From positions 64,971 through 128,970 of the forward strand of contig NZ_KE383992.1 in NCBI RefSeq assembly GCF_000423225.1: 64,000 nt of DNA, given 5' to 3'. A model generated the notes under the pieces. It made no database searches and was not told the DNA's origin. It saw only the letters and a list, made by a program, of their open reading frames with translations. How positions within the stretch are numbered: position 1 is the first letter of the stretch; every line of letters starts with the position of its first letter. This document shows positions 17,629 through 28,192 of the stretch, in pieces. The DNA is from Kaistia adipata DSM 17808 (GTDB lineage Bacteria; Pseudomonadota; Alphaproteobacteria; Rhizobiales; Kaistiaceae). A program made the translations under genes and the position numbers.

Positions 17629-19257
17629 ATGCCGGACAGCCTTGCTTCGTCGGACAGCCTCGGCAGCTTCGACTTCATCGTCATCGGCGCCGGCTCGGCC
17701 GGCTGCGTGCTGGCCAATCGGCTGAGCGCCGATGCGCGCCACAAGGTCCTGCTGCTCGAGGCCGGCGGCAACGACCGCTACCGCTGGGTCGACATCCCGA
17801 TCGGCTACCTCTTCTGCATGGGAAACCCGCGCACCGACTGGCTGATGACGACGGAGGCCGAGCCGGGCCTCAACGGCCGCAGCCTCCCCTACCCGCGCGG
17901 AAAGCTGCTCGGCGGCTGCTCCTCGATCAACGGCATGATCTACATGCGCGGCCAGGCGGCTGACTATGACGGCTGGCGCCAGCAGGGCAATCCGGGCTGG
18001 GGCTGGGCCGACGTGCTGCCCTATTTCCTGAAATCCGAGGACCACCACGCCGGCGCCTCGCCGCTGCATGGCAGCGGTGGCGAATGGCGGGTGGAGAAGC
18101 AGCGCCTGAGCTGGCCGTTGCTCGACGCCTTTCGCGACGCGGCGGAGGAGCTCGGCATCGCGAAGACGGACGATTTCAACACCGGCGACAATGAAGGCTC
18201 CGGCTATTTCGAGGTCAACCAGAAGCGCGGCGTGCGCTGGAACACCTCGAAGGCCTTCCTGCGCCCGATCGAGAAGCGCCCCAACCTCACCGTGCTGACG
18301 GGCGCGGAGGCTGAAAGCCTGCTCTTCGACGGCCGTCGCGCCACGGGACTGCGTTTTCGCCACGAGGGCCGTATCCGCACCGCCACGGCCGGGCGCGAGG
18401 TCATCCTCGCCGCCGGCGCCGTGCATTCACCGAAGCTGCTGGAACTCTCCGGCATCGGCCGCCCGGACATGCTCGGCAGGATCGGCGTCGATGTCCGCCA
18501 CGCGCTTCCCGGCGTCGGCGAGAATTTGCAGGACCATCTGCAGATCCGCACCGTCTTCAAGGTGTCCGGCGCGACCACGCTGAACCAGCGCTACCACAAT
18601 CTGTTCAGCCGCGCCGGGATGGGGCTCGAATATGCGCTCCGCCGTTCGGGGCCACTTTCCATGGCGCCGAGCCAGCTCGGTATCTTCGCGAAGAGCGATC
18701 CGCGGCTCGCGACGCCGGACCTCGAATATCACGTGCAGCCGCTTTCGACCGACCGGCTCGGCGAGCCGCTGCACCGCTTCCCGGCGGTCACGGTCTCGGT
18801 CTGCAACCTGCGGCCGGAGAGCCGTGGCAGCGTGCACATGGAAAGCGCCGACGCCGGCGCGGCGCCAAAGATCCGGCCGAACTACCTGGCGACGGAGGGC
18901 GACCGCCAGGTCGCGGCGCGCTCAATCGAACATGCCCGAGCGCTGATGCGCACGCGCGCCATCGCCCGCTTCCGGCCGGAGGAATTCCTGCCGGGTCCGC
19001 AGTTCCACACCGAAGAGGACCTCGCTCGGAAGGCCGGCGACATCGCGACGACGATCTTCCACCCGGTCGGCACCTGCAAGATGGGCGAGGACGAAGAGGC
19101 GGTCGTCGACGCCCGCCTCCGCGTACACGGGCTCCAGGGCCTGCGCGTCGTCGACGCCTCTGTCATGCCGACCATCACGTCGGGCAACACCAATTCGCCG
19201 GTGATCATGATCGCCGAGAAGGCCGCCGACATGATCCTGGAGGACGCGCGGGGTTGA
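17629..19257 (+). CDS. GMC-family FAD-dependent alcohol/choline dehydrogenase-type oxidoreductase
   Basis: A 542-residue flavoenzyme. The FAD dinucleotide motif is [18 protein letters not shown] near residue 15. GMC signature 1 is [20 protein letters not shown], signature 2 is around [19 protein letters not shown], and the C-terminal active-site pair is in HPVGTCKMG and [16 protein letters not shown]. Such enzymes oxidise primary alcohols, including choline, without an amine-specific motif that I can read. ATG 17629 is chosen since the earlier ATG at 17578 has no ribosome binding site and adds 17 unconserved residues. It is convergent with a BCCT carrier, which hints at choline, but it also faces the LacI operator region, so a sugar-derived alcohol is possible. 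Confidence 0.85.
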   Translation: MPDSLASSDSLGSFDFIVIGAGSAGCVLANRLSADARHKVLLLEAGGNDRYRWVDIPIGYLFCMGNPRTDWLMTTEAEPGLNGRSLPYPRGKLLGGCSSINGMIYMRGQAADYDGWRQQGNPGWGWADVLPYFLKSEDHHAGASPLHGSGGEWRVEKQRLSWPLLDAFRDAAEELGIAKTDDFNTGDNEGSGYFEVNQKRGVRWNTSKAFLRPIEKRPNLTVLTGAEAESLLFDGRRATGLRFRHEGRIRTATAGREVILAAGAVHSPKLLELSGIGRPDMLGRIGVDVRHALPGVGENLQDHLQIRTVFKVSGATTLNQRYHNLFSRAGMGLEYALRRSGPLSMAPSQLGIFAKSDPRLATPDLEYHVQPLSTDRLGEPLHRFPAVTVSVCNLRPESRGSVHMESADAGAAPKIRPNYLATEGDRQVAARSIEHARALMRTRAIARFRPEEFLPGPQFHTEEDLARKAGDIATTIFHPVGTCKMGEDEEAVVDARLRVHGLQGLRVVDASVMPTITSGNTNSPVIMIAEKAADMILEDARG

Positions 19258-19362
19258 GCCTGGCCGGGGCGCAGCCCGGTCCGGAACGACGCTGAAGGTT
19301 CCGGATCCCGGCCGGGCGCGTCTTCCTTGCGCGATCCGGCCGCCCCTTCGCCCGAAAGCGCG

Positions 19363-21339
19363 TCAGTGCTCCGGCGCCGCGACGACGAGGGACACCGCCG
19401 GGGACTGCAACTGGGCGATGTAATGCTCGAACTTCACGAGAACGTCGTTGATGATCTGTTCCTGCGACATGCCCATGATGTCGTAGCCTCGGCTCCCGTC
19501 CGAGAAGAAGGTGTAGGCCTCATAGCGATACTTGGCCCTGGCCGCCTCGTAAGCGGTGAACGCGGGGAGCTGGTGCTCGACCCGCCGCACGCCGTAGACG
19601 AAGTTGCGCACGTCGTCGGCTGGGGCCGTCAGCGTGACCGTGCCGGCCTCCCGGTCCGTTTCGACCTCCGCCGCCCGCGACCGCGCTTGCAACTCCCTCG
19701 CCACGGCCTTGAGCGCCGGGCTCACCGCCTCCTCCAGAAACCGGTCGATATCCCTGGCATCCGGCGCGCGCAGAAGCTGGGCCAGCCTTTTTTGCCAGGT
19801 CATCCCCGACGCGGGATAGGCCTGGGGCATGACCGCCCCCTGGGCCTGCCGGCTGGCGACGTCGGCCTTCATGCCGAGGAACAGCGACCAGACGAGGATC
19901 AGCATCACGATCGAGAACGGCAGCGCCGTCGAGATCGTGGCGGATTGCAGGGCCGACAGGCCGCCGGCGGCGAGAAGCACGGCTGCGACGGCGCCACTCA
20001 GCACGCACCAGAACACACGCTGGAGATAGGGCGTATCGGTGCGCCCCCCGGCCGCGATCGTGTCCATGACGAGCGAGCCGGAATCCGCCGACGTGACGAA
20101 GAAGATGACAATCAGCACCACCGCCAGGGCCGATGTCACCGCGGAGAAGGGCAGATACTGGAAGAACTGGAACAGCGCGACGGACAGATCCGCCTGCACG
20201 GCCTTCGCCAGCGCGCCGCTGGCCAGGGTGGTGTCGATCTCCATGGCCGTATTGCCGAAGACGGTCATCCAGAAGAACGTGAACCCTGCCGGGATGAACA
20301 GGACGGCGACCACGAACTCGCGCACGGTGCGCCCGCGCGAGATGCGCGCGATGAACATGCCCACGAAGGGGGACCAGGAGATCCACCAGGCCCAGTAGAA
20401 CAGCGTCCACTTGTCGATCCAGGGACGGGGCTCGTAGGCATAGATGTTGAACGTTCGCAGCAGGATGCTGTCGAGATACAGCCCGATATTCTGAACGAAG
20501 TCTCGCATCAGCAGACGGGTTGGCCCGACCAGCAAGACGAACAGCATGAGCAGAACGGCGACCGACAGATTGAGCTCGCTCAGGACGCGAACGCCCCTGT
20601 CGAGCCCGGACATCACGGACAGGGTGGCGATCGCCGTGACGACGGCCACCAGGAGAATCTGGATCGACAGCGACACCGGCACACCGAGCAGGTAGTTCAA
20701 CCCGGCATTGATCTGCAGCACGCCGAAGCCGAGCGAGGTGGCGAGCCCGAACATGGTGCCGCAGACCGCGAAGATATCGACGACATGGCCGATCGGGCCA
20801 TGGATGCGCTCCTTCAGGATCGGATAGAGCCCGGAGCGGATGGTGAGCGGCAGGTTGTAGCGATAGCCGAAATAGGCGAGCGACAGTCCGACCACGGCAT
20901 AGATCGCCCAGGCGTGCATGCCCCAGTGGAAGAAGGTCACGCTCATCGCCTCGCGCTTGGCGGCGATTGTCAGCGGCGCGGCTTCCGGCGGCGCCGCGAA
21001 ATGGGTCATTGGCTCGCCGACGGCGAAATACATCATGCCGATGCCCATGCCGGCGGCGAACAGCATCGACAGCCAGGACAGGAAGCGGAAGTCCGGCACG
21101 GCGTCATCCGGCCCCAGCTTCAGATCGCCATAGCGACCGAACGAGAGCAGGATCATGGCGATGAGGAAGATGCCGACGGCCAGCAGGTAGAGCCAGCCAA
21201 ATCCCGACAGGATGGCGGCCTGCATGCCGCTGAAGATCTCGTCGGCTCGCTGCGGAAAGGCGGCGCCGATGCCGACAAACAGGAGAACGATCGCGACGGA
21301 TCCGAAGAACACCGGCGGATTGACCACAAAACTCGGCAC
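19363..21339 (-). CDS. BCCT-family betaine/choline/carnitine-type transporter (BetT-like)
   Basis: A 658-residue secondary carrier with 12 membrane helices followed by a C-terminal cytoplasmic regulatory tail of about 150 residues, as in osmotically regulated BetT. Family marks are [20 protein letters not shown] and the substrate-site helix [20 protein letters not shown], then [14 protein letters not shown]. The start is taken as GTG 21339, because GGAGGG lies six bases upstream and the conserved region starts soon after; a TTG at 21378 gives 13 more residues. A solo gene; substrate is probably choline, betaine or a related quaternary amine. The convergent GMC oxidoreductase could be its metabolic partner. 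Confidence 0.88.
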   Translation of the reverse strand: MPSFVVNPPVFFGSVAIVLLFVGIGAAFPQRADEIFSGMQAAILSGFGWLYLLAVGIFLIAMILLSFGRYGDLKLGPDDAVPDFRFLSWLSMLFAAGMGIGMMYFAVGEPMTHFAAPPEAAPLTIAAKREAMSVTFFHWGMHAWAIYAVVGLSLAYFGYRYNLPLTIRSGLYPILKERIHGPIGHVVDIFAVCGTMFGLATSLGFGVLQINAGLNYLLGVPVSLSIQILLVAVVTAIATLSVMSGLDRGVRVLSELNLSVAVLLMLFVLLVGPTRLLMRDFVQNIGLYLDSILLRTFNIYAYEPRPWIDKWTLFYWAWWISWSPFVGMFIARISRGRTVREFVVAVLFIPAGFTFFWMTVFGNTAMEIDTTLASGALAKAVQADLSVALFQFFQYLPFSAVTSALAVVLIVIFFVTSADSGSLVMDTIAAGGRTDTPYLQRVFWCVLSGAVAAVLLAAGGLSALQSATISTALPFSIVMLILVWSLFLGMKADVASRQAQGAVMPQAYPASGMTWQKRLAQLLRAPDARDIDRFLEEAVSPALKAVARELQARSRAAEVETDREAGTVTLTAPADDVRNFVYGVRRVEHQLPAFTAYEAARAKYRYEAYTFFSDGSRGYDIMGMSQEQIINDVLVKFEHYIAQLQSPAVSLVVAAPEH

Positions 21340-21511
21340 GCTCGGCCCTCCGGATTGCAGCGACTCCGTTCGGCGCAAACCAAGACGATTTCGCCGTCGA
21401 GACGATCGGAAGATGCCGGAGTTTCCGCCGGCGCCATTCGCCCCGCAAGAGCCTTGCCGACCGGCGACGCCGGTCGGGATCGACGGGTTGCGCTTCCTAG
21501 CGCGAAGCGGC

Positions 21512-22465
21512 TCAGCGCCCCTTCATCAGCGCCATGAAGTCGTCCTCGAAGCGGGGACGATCGACCGTCATGGCGACATTGGCGTTGTGGAAGGGGATCG
21601 CCGTGCGGCGGCGGTCGGCGACGGTCTGGCCGCGCGTCAGCTCGCCATGCAGCTCGACGTCGACATACATGCGCTCCAGGCCGACCAGAGTCGGATCCTC
21701 GGCGACGGCGACGGCGAGCGGATCGTGCAGGCCGCAGCCCTGGATGCCCGGATACATCGTCTTGTAGGCGTCGACGTAGAACTGCGTGATCTGCATCAGC
21801 GTCCGGGCCGCGTGATCACCCTCCCGCGAAATCTCGGCCATCATGTCGGTCGAGAGCAGGGTCGTCATGGTGACGTCCATGCCGACCAGCGTCACGTTGG
21901 CGCCGGACTGCAGCACGATATGCGCGGCTTCCGGGTCATTCGCGAAATTGGCGTCCACCATCGGCGCGATCGGGCCATGGATGCCCGGATGCAGGATCGT
22001 CGAACCCATCACGACGATCTCCTTCACCAGCTTGGCGATCTCGGGCGCCTTGGTGATGGCGAGCGCGACGTTGGTGATCGGGCCGACAGGGCAGAGCGTG
22101 ATCTCGCCGGGATTTTCCTTGATGACGCGGATCATCAGGTCGATCGCGTGCTCGTCGACGGCCTTGATCTTCGGTGCCGGCAGCTCGACGTCGCCGAGCG
22201 CGTTGGAGCCGTGGATGTGGTCGGCCAGGCGCTTGTAGGGGCGGATCAGCGAGCGCGCCACGCCCTGCGCCACCGGGATTTCCGGCCGGCCGAGCAGTTC
22301 CAGAATCTTGAGCGTGTTCTCGGTGGCGATCACCGTGTCGGTGTTGCCAAAGGTGGTGGTCAGCGCCTCGAGCCGGATACCCGGGCGGCGTACCGCGTAG
22401 AAGATCGCCATGGCGTCGTCGACGCCGGTGTCGACGTCGAGGATCATGCGGCAGGGTGCGGTCAT
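21512..22465 (-). CDS. Inosine-uridine-preferring nucleoside hydrolase
   Basis: A 317-residue N-ribosyl hydrolase that splits nucleosides into base and ribose in the cytoplasm. The calcium-binding signature [11 protein letters not shown] stands at residues 10-20. Further ligands lie in [20 protein letters not shown] and [11 protein letters not shown], and the catalytic His is in [19 protein letters not shown] lies eight bases before the ATG. It closes the minus-strand operon of the nucleoside ABC importer, 31 bases after the second permease, so imported nucleosides would be cleaved directly. The base preference cannot be read. Confidence 0.92.
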   Translation of the reverse strand: MTAPCRMILDVDTGVDDAMAIFYAVRRPGIRLEALTTTFGNTDTVIATENTLKILELLGRPEIPVAQGVARSLIRPYKRLADHIHGSNALGDVELPAPKIKAVDEHAIDLMIRVIKENPGEITLCPVGPITNVALAITKAPEIAKLVKEIVVMGSTILHPGIHGPIAPMVDANFANDPEAAHIVLQSGANVTLVGMDVTMTTLLSTDMMAEISREGDHAARTLMQITQFYVDAYKTMYPGIQGCGLHDPLAVAVAEDPTLVGLERMYVDVELHGELTRGQTVADRRRTAIPFHNANVAMTVDRPRFEDDFMALMKGR

Positions 22466-22496
22466 GGCGGATATCCTTGATGGCAGGGCGCGCGCG

Positions 22497-23426
22497 TCAG
22501 GCGTGCGCGGTGAGCGTTTCGGCGGCGCGGCGCTTCAGCCGCTTGCGATGGCTGAGCGCCAGCGCCAGCAGCGTCACGACATAGGGCACGACGTCGGTGA
22601 GCTGGTTGGGCAGGCCCTGGCTCTGCAGGCGGACGGAGAGGGCGTCTGCGACGCCGAACAGCACGCAGGCGAGCGCCGCCCAGAGCGGGTGGTTGCGGCC
22701 GAGCATGACGGCGACGACGGCGATCCAGCCGCGGCCGGCGCTCATGTCCTCGGAGAAGATGCTGACCGTGCCGAGCGAGAGCTGCGCGCCGCCGAGGCCG
22801 GTCAGGCCGCCGGCGAACAGGACCGTCAGCACGCGATAGCGCAGCACATCGACGCCCATGGTACCGGCAGCGCTGGCATCCTCGCCGACGCCGCGCATCC
22901 GGAGGCCCACCGGCGTGCGGAACATCATGATCGTCACGGCGGCGGTGAGGATCCAGGCAAGCCAGGTGATCACGGTCTGGCGAGAGAAGATCCAGCCGAT
23001 CCAGGGGATGGTGTTGATCGCGTCGATGCGGATCTTGGAGAGCCCGACGATGGCCGGGTCGGAGAAGGTGCCGGAGACGCCGAACATCTGCCGGAGCAGA
23101 TAGGCGGTGAGGCCCGAGGCGAGCAGGTTCATGCCGATGCAGATCACCACCGCGTCGCCTTTGAACACCGTCGCGCCATAGGCGAGGATCAGCGAGAACA
23201 GCACGGTGAAGACAATGGCGAACAGTACGCCGCCGAGCGCGCTGCCGGTGGCGTAGGAGCCGACGACGGCGGCAAACGCGCCGACCAGCAGCTGGCCTTC
23301 CATCGCCATGTTGAAGACGCCGACCCGGCCGCAGAGGGTGCCGGCGAGCGCGGCGAGCAGGATCGGCGTGATCGACTGGACGGCGGAATTGACCAGCGAC
23401 GGGGTGATGAAGCTCATCAGGCTCAT
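22497..23426 (-). CDS. Nucleoside ABC transporter permease (COG1079 type)
   Basis: A 309-residue inner-membrane subunit of the BMP-type nucleoside importer. It begins MSLMSFITPSLVNSAVQSITPIL and has the GRVGVFNMAMEGQLLVGAF helix-loop and VGLRMRGVGEDASAAGTMGV, the EAA-like coupling region typical of these proteins. The start codon overlaps the stop of the preceding permease (ATGA). It pairs with that longer permease and the tandem ATPase. Confidence 0.9.
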   Translation of the reverse strand: MSLMSFITPSLVNSAVQSITPILLAALAGTLCGRVGVFNMAMEGQLLVGAFAAVVGSYATGSALGGVLFAIVFTVLFSLILAYGATVFKGDAVVICIGMNLLASGLTAYLLRQMFGVSGTFSDPAIVGLSKIRIDAINTIPWIGWIFSRQTVITWLAWILTAAVTIMMFRTPVGLRMRGVGEDASAAGTMGVDVLRYRVLTVLFAGGLTGLGGAQLSLGTVSIFSEDMSAGRGWIAVVAVMLGRNHPLWAALACVLFGVADALSVRLQSQGLPNQLTDVVPYVVTLLALALSHRKRLKRRAAETLTAHA

Positions 23427-24451
23427 GACGACTTCCTCCCGACGCCGTGGCGTATGGCGAGGAAGAGAATGATCACCGCCTGCAGCACCATGGTGAGGAC
23501 GCGGGGGATCTCGGTCTCGCGCTGCATGGCGAAGCCGCCCGTCTGCAGCCCGGCGAAGAACAGGCCCGCCGCGATGGCGCCGAGCGGCGCGCCGCCGGCG
23601 AGCAGCGCCGCCATCAGGCCGGACCAGGTGTAGCCCGGCGTCAGCAGCGCGCCGTCCTGGTAGCGATAGAGCGAGCCGAGCACGAGAATGGCACCGACGA
23701 GGCCGGCGATGGCGCCGCTGGCGAACATCACACGCACCTGCTGCGAAGCGAGGCGGACGCCGCCATAGCCGGCGAATTTCGCGTTCTGCCCGCGCATGCG
23801 GAGCTCATAGCCGGCGACGGTGCGGCGATCGAAGAAGACGACGGCCGCGGCGACGACGACCATCAGGATCAGGCCGATATTGAGCGGGCCGGCGATGACG
23901 GGCAGGCGCGCCGCTTCCGGGATCATCCGGGTCTGGGCGAGTCCGGTGGTCAGGTCGCGCAGCGGGAAGCCGACGAGATAGGAAGCGATGCCGATCGCCG
24001 GATAGGAGAGCAGCAGCGTCGAGATCAGCATCGGGATGCCGAAGCGGGTCTCGCCCCAGGCGGCGAGCGAGGCATAGAGGCCCGACGCGATCATGGCGCA
24101 GAGGATCGCGGCGGCGATCAGGAGCGGCCCCGGCAGCGGCAGATAGAGCGCCGCCAGCGCCGCGACGAGGCCGCCAATGACGAGCTGGCCGTCACCGCCG
24201 AGATTGACCATGCCACCCCGAAGCGGCAGCGCCGCGACCAGCGTCATGCCGACCAGCGGCACGGCCCAGTTCAGCGTGTTCGGCCAGTTCGATGGCGCCA
24301 GCGCGCCGACCAGGATGGCGCGATAGGCGGCGACGGGATCCCCGCCCGAGGCAAGAACCAGCAGCCCGCCGATGAGAATGCCGATGCCGATCGCCAGCGG
24401 CACGGCCGGAATACGCGGCAACCGCGACGCGCGCACGCTCTGTTCGCTCAT
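23423..24451 (-). CDS. Nucleoside ABC transporter permease (COG4603 type)
   Basis: A 342-residue permease with the marks AIGIGILIGGLLVLASGG, PLRGGMVNLGGDGQLVIGG and YELRMRGQNAKFAGYGGVRL. It is the partner of the COG1079-type permease. Its start overlaps the stop of the ATPase gene by ATGA and its stop overlaps the next permease the same way, so three membrane-complex genes are coupled. Confidence 0.9.
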   Translation of the reverse strand: MSEQSVRASRLPRIPAVPLAIGIGILIGGLLVLASGGDPVAAYRAILVGALAPSNWPNTLNWAVPLVGMTLVAALPLRGGMVNLGGDGQLVIGGLVAALAALYLPLPGPLLIAAAILCAMIASGLYASLAAWGETRFGIPMLISTLLLSYPAIGIASYLVGFPLRDLTTGLAQTRMIPEAARLPVIAGPLNIGLILMVVVAAAVVFFDRRTVAGYELRMRGQNAKFAGYGGVRLASQQVRVMFASGAIAGLVGAILVLGSLYRYQDGALLTPGYTWSGLMAALLAGGAPLGAIAAGLFFAGLQTGGFAMQRETEIPRVLTMVLQAVIILFLAIRHGVGRKSS

Positions 24452-25989
24452 GCGGCCTCCGTTCCGTCTTTGAGGTGCGCCTCACCGACGCGGCCGGCCA
24501 TCAGCAGGCCGAGCGTCTCCTCGTCGGCCTCGGCGACCGGCAGCTCCGCGAGGATTCGGCCATCGAACATGACGAGGACGCGGTCCGACAGCGCCAGGAT
24601 CTCGGTCAGCTCGGCCGAGACCAGAAGCACGGCCCCGCCCCGGTCGCGCTCGGCGACGAGCTGACCGTGAATGAACTCGATCGCGCCGACATCGACGCCG
24701 CGCGTCGGCTGCTCGGCGATCAGCAGTTGTGCGGCGTGCGAAAGCTCGCGCGCGACCACCACCTTCTGCAGATTGCCGCCCGACAGCGTGCCGACGGGAA
24801 GCTGTTCGGAGCCGATCTTCACCCCGAAGCGCGCGATCAGCTTCTTCGCATGCGCCGTGACGGCGGCGCCGTCGAGCAGCCGCCCCTTCGCGAGCGGAGG
24901 CTTGCGCTGGAAGCCCATTGCCAGATTGTCGGCGGCGGAGGCGGTGAGCGCCGTACCGGTGGTGGCGCGGTCCTCGGGGATATAGGCGAGGCCGGCGTCG
25001 CGGTGCCGCTCGACATCGACACCGGTAACGTCGACGCCGTGGATCGCGACGCTGCCGCCATCGGGGATGCGCAGACCGGTCAGCGCCTCGATCAACTCGG
25101 TCTGGCCATTGCCGGCGACGCCGGCGATGCCGACGATCTCGCCGGCGCGGATGGAGAGATCGACGTGATCGACCACCGGCTTGCCGCCATCGGCCGCGAC
25201 CGTCAGCCCGCGCGCCTGGAGCACGACGGCACCGGGTTTGGCGGCCCCCTTCTCGACCGTCAGATTGACCGCCCTGCCCGTCATGGCGCGGATGATCTCG
25301 CGCGGCGAGGTCTCTGAAGTCACCATCCGGTCGACCACCTTGCCGTCGCGCAGCACGGTGACGCGATCGGTGATCGCCATCACCTCGTGCAGCTTGTGCG
25401 TCACGAACAGGATGGTGCGGTCGTCCGCGGTCAGGTGGCGGATGATGTCGAACAGGCCGTCGCGCTCCTGCGGCGTCAGCACGGCGGTCGGCTCGTCGAG
25501 GATAAGCACGCGGGCGTCGCGATAGAGCGCCTTCAGGATCTCGACGCGCTGGCGCACGCCGACCGAAAGCTTGCCGACGACGGCGTTGGGCTCGACCTGC
25601 AGGCGATAGCGCTCGGCCAGCGCCGCGACCTTGGCCGCGGCGGCGCGGCGGTCGATGAAGACGCCGCGAGCCGGCTCCATGCCGTAGACGACATTTTCCC
25701 AGACGGTCAGCGAATTGAACAGCTTGAAGGCCTGATGGACCATGCCCATGCCGGCGCCGATGGCGTCCAGCGCCGAGCGATAGTGCATCTCGGTGCCGCG
25801 CAGGACGATGCGGCCGGCATCCGGCGCCTGCATGCCGTAGAGGATCGACATCAGCGTCGACTTGCCGGCGCCGTTCTCGCCCATCACGGCATGAACCTCG
25901 CCGCGCAGCACGGAAAGGTCGACATGGTCATTGGCCAGGAGCGGGCCATAGCGCTTGACGATGCCGGTGGCTTCGAGCTCGATCGTCAT
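24448..25989 (-). CDS. Nucleoside ABC transporter ATPase, two nucleotide-binding domains (COG3845)
   Basis: A 513-residue tandem ATPase. N-terminal Walker A is GENGAGKST, followed by LYGMQAPDAGRI and VHQAFKLFNSLTVWENV; the signature is LSVGVRQRVEILKAL and Walker B VLILDEPTAVL. The second domain has GVAGNGQTEL, LSGGNLQKVVVARELSH and LLIAEQPTRGVDVG. This sequence type is specific to the BMP-family nucleoside importers. The start is ATG 25989 (MTIELEATGIVKRYG); the frame upstream of it is only a shadow. A terminator-like hairpin separates it from the binding-protein gene upstream. Confidence 0.92.
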   Translation of the reverse strand: MTIELEATGIVKRYGPLLANDHVDLSVLRGEVHAVMGENGAGKSTLMSILYGMQAPDAGRIVLRGTEMHYRSALDAIGAGMGMVHQAFKLFNSLTVWENVVYGMEPARGVFIDRRAAAAKVAALAERYRLQVEPNAVVGKLSVGVRQRVEILKALYRDARVLILDEPTAVLTPQERDGLFDIIRHLTADDRTILFVTHKLHEVMAITDRVTVLRDGKVVDRMVTSETSPREIIRAMTGRAVNLTVEKGAAKPGAVVLQARGLTVAADGGKPVVDHVDLSIRAGEIVGIAGVAGNGQTELIEALTGLRIPDGGSVAIHGVDVTGVDVERHRDAGLAYIPEDRATTGTALTASAADNLAMGFQRKPPLAKGRLLDGAAVTAHAKKLIARFGVKIGSEQLPVGTLSGGNLQKVVVARELSHAAQLLIAEQPTRGVDVGAIEFIHGQLVAERDRGGAVLLVSAELTEILALSDRVLVMFDGRILAELPVAEADEETLGLLMAGRVGEAHLKDGTEAA

Positions 25990-26114
25990 CCCAGCTTCGA
26001 TCTGTTGGAAAAGCGCGCTCCACCGAGGGAAGCGCCTCTGCCCCGCCGCGCGGGGAACGTCGGGGCGGAGCCTATCGGGCCCTAGCCCGTCCAGGTCAAG
26101 CCCGGATCGAAAAA

Positions 26115-26141
26115 GGATCGCGCGACCGATGCGCGCGATCC
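26115..26141 (-). terminator. Terminator/attenuator between binding-protein and ATPase genes
   Basis: On the minus strand a 10-bp stem (GGATCGCGCG and complement, 7-base loop) is followed by TTTTT. It lies 21 bases after the binding-protein stop, inside an otherwise continuous operon. It probably lets only part of transcription continue, keeping the binding protein in excess. Confidence 0.75.
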
Positions 26142-26162
26142 CCCGTGTCGTGTCGTCCGTCG

Positions 26163-27176
26163 TTACTTCGCGGCCTGCATCGGGTCGGCGACCTTGATCG
26201 TGCCGGCGACGATCTCGTCGCGCAGAGCCTTCACCTTCTCGACGACATCTGGGAACTTGGCGATCAGGCAGCCCGACTCGGCGAGGCCCGGCTCCAGGCT
26301 GGTCAGCGTCATGCCGCCCTCGGCGAGGCCATAGGTGGCAAACGGCGGCTGGTCGCCCTTGAACAGGCCGGCGACGCCCTTCTCGATCACCGTGTCGGTG
26401 CGCTTCTGGACGTTGTCCATGACGAGGCCCGGCGCCTGCGGGCACTGGTTCGAATCGACGCCGAAAGCCGCCGCGCCCGGCAGGTCTTCCATCGCCTTGA
26501 AGATGCCGCCGTTCGAGCCGGCGCCACCGGCCATGACGCGGTCGGTATTGTCGGAGACCATGATGCTGGCGCGCTGCTGGCCACGGGCCGGATCGGAGAA
26601 CGGATTGTTGCCGCCGATCCAGAGCGTCGGGGCGATCTCGATCTCCGGCTTCACGTGCTTGGCGCCCTCGGCGAAGGGATCCGTGTAGCGGTGGATGAAG
26701 GGGATATCGAGCGCGCCGATGGCACCGACCTTGCCGGTCTCGCTGGTCAAGGCCGCCGCCGCGCCGGCGAGGAAGCTCGCCTCGTATTCGCGGAACACCG
26801 AGCAGTGGATGTTGTCGACCGGCGTCTGCGGGCAGCTGTCGACGAGCAGGAACCTGGTCTCCGGATAAGCCTTGGCGACCTCCGGCAGCACGTCGTTGAA
26901 CTCGAAGCCGACGGCGATCACCACCTTGGCACCTTCCTTGGCGGCGGCGTCGAGGTTCTGGCGGATGGTGGTCGGGTCGGTGCTCTCATAGACCTTGGCA
27001 GTGGCGCCGACGGCTTCCGCCGCCTTCTCCGTGCCGGCCTTGGCGAGCTTCAGAAAGTCGTTCACGCCGACCGGGTTGGGCGAGACGAAGACGATCAGCG
27101 GCTTCGCATCCTGAGCCTGAGCCGCCGTCACCGCCATCAGCGCCGCCGCGCCAGCCAAAAGACTCCGAAGCCTCAT
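26163..27176 (-). CDS. BMP-family nucleoside-binding lipoprotein-like/periplasmic protein
   Basis: A 337-residue binding protein of the Bmp/PnrA family. The signal peptide is MRLRSLLAGAAALMAVTAAQ with cleavage after AQA; no lipobox cysteine is at the cleavage site, so a soluble periplasmic form is likely. Family marks are VVIAVGFEFNDVLPEVAKAY, FLLVDSCPQTPVDNIHCSVF and FREYEASFLAGAAAAL, the last closely matching the PnrA consensus. ATG 27176 is chosen since AGGAG lies seven bases before it, whereas ATG 27182 is directly adjacent to the same AGGAG. First gene of the nucleoside importer operon. Confidence 0.9.
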   Translation of the reverse strand: MRLRSLLAGAAALMAVTAAQAQDAKPLIVFVSPNPVGVNDFLKLAKAGTEKAAEAVGATAKVYESTDPTTIRQNLDAAAKEGAKVVIAVGFEFNDVLPEVAKAYPETRFLLVDSCPQTPVDNIHCSVFREYEASFLAGAAAALTSETGKVGAIGALDIPFIHRYTDPFAEGAKHVKPEIEIAPTLWIGGNNPFSDPARGQQRASIMVSDNTDRVMAGGAGSNGGIFKAMEDLPGAAAFGVDSNQCPQAPGLVMDNVQKRTDTVIEKGVAGLFKGDQPPFATYGLAEGGMTLTSLEPGLAESGCLIAKFPDVVEKVKALRDEIVAGTIKVADPMQAAK

Positions 27177-27240
27177 CTGCATTCTCCTGGGTGTTGGATG
27201 GCCGGAAGATACCGAGTCAGCGATGACGCCACAACTGCGA

Positions 27241-27268
27241 TTGACCGCCTATCGATCCTGCCTATTCT
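27241..27268 (+). promoter_or_regulatory. Candidate sigma-70-type promoter for the SDR gene
   Basis: TTGACC, 16 bases, TATTCT. The predicted start would be about 80 bases upstream of the SDR start codon. It lies in the divergent region shared with the nucleoside importer operon. Confidence 0.4.
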
Positions 27269-27352
27269 GCGCGCAGGCGATGGCTCCCCGATCGCCGTCA
27301 CCACGAGCCTTGATCTGGAAGGACCGGCGGCGCGCCGGCGATTGGATTTCCG

Positions 27353-28192
27353 ATGTCGAAATATGAAACCCGCCGCCCCGACAAGCCGCTGCCGCTCCGC
27401 AAGAGCCGCGCGTTTCCGGTGCATGCCGGCAAGGGATTTCTCGTCACCGGCGGCACGGGCGGCATCGGCCGCGCGATCGCCGAGCTGCTGATTGCCCAGG
27501 AGGCGCGGGTCGTCATCGCCGACCTGAAGCCGGAAGCGGTCGACGCGACGGTCGAGGCGCTCGGCGGCGCGGCCGGCGGCTGCTTCGGCGTGGTGATGGA
27601 CGTCGCCTCGGAAGCGGCGGTGACGGCCGGCGTCGCGCGCTCGATCGAGCTGCTCGGCCGGATCGACGGCCTCGTCAATTCCGCCGCCATCGTGCTGCAC
27701 GCCGATCCGCTCGCGGTCTCGCGCGCCGACTGGCAGAAGCAGTTCGAGATCAACCTGTTCGGCGCCTATGACGTGTCGCGGCTGGTGGCCGAGCACATGA
27801 TCGAGCATTCGATCCCCGGCGCCATCGTCTCGATCGCGTCGGAATCCGGCAAGAAGGGCCATGTCGAGTCGCTCGCCTACAGCGCCTCCAAGGCCGGCCT
27901 GATCTCGATGACGCGCATGCTGTCGGAAGCGCTGGCGGCCTACGACATCAACGTCAACTGCGTCTGCCCCGGCGGCGTCGCGACGCCGATGCTGCGCGAG
28001 GTCTCCGAGGCCTATTCCTCCTTCACCTCCGAACCGGCGCCGGCGATCTTCGACAAGATGCTGGCGGCGCAGCTCGTGCGCCACATCCAGCCGGTCGAGG
28101 TGGCGCGGCTGACCTCGTTCCTGCTCGGCGACGACGCCATGCTAGTGCGCGGCCAGGCCGTCAACGCCGACGCCGGCGAAACGCCGTACTGA
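27353..28192 (+). CDS. Short-chain dehydrogenase/reductase
   Basis: A 279-residue classical SDR with a longer than usual N-terminus (about 27 residues, RRPDKPLPLRKSRAFPVH) before the cofactor motif VTGGTGGIGRAIA. The acidic residue after beta-2 (IADLKPEAVDA) suggests NAD preference. NSAAIV replaces the usual NNAG. The active site is SIASESGKKGHVESLAYSASK. C-terminal VRGQAVNADAGETPY fits sugar-alcohol or gluconate 5-dehydrogenase-like SDRs. It is divergent from the nucleoside importer and upstream of the mannoside cluster, but a 371-base gap separates it from the latter, so its pathway is not clear. Confidence 0.8.
   Translation: MSKYETRRPDKPLPLRKSRAFPVHAGKGFLVTGGTGGIGRAIAELLIAQEARVVIADLKPEAVDATVEALGGAAGGCFGVVMDVASEAAVTAGVARSIELLGRIDGLVNSAAIVLHADPLAVSRADWQKQFEINLFGAYDVSRLVAEHMIEHSIPGAIVSIASESGKKGHVESLAYSASKAGLISMTRMLSEALAAYDINVNCVCPGGVATPMLREVSEAYSSFTSEPAPAIFDKMLAAQLVRHIQPVEVARLTSFLLGDDAMLVRGQAVNADAGETPY

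Noticed and set aside
19280-19305. TCCGGAAC/GTTCCGGA stem after the GMC oxidoreductase as a terminator
   Set aside because: The stem is only 8 bp with a 10-base loop and no T-run, so evidence is too weak to list as a feature.
25990-26445. N-terminal extension of the nucleoside importer ATPase
   Set aside because: The extra residues are a shadow of the binding-protein gene and cross a terminator; conserved sequence starts at 25989.
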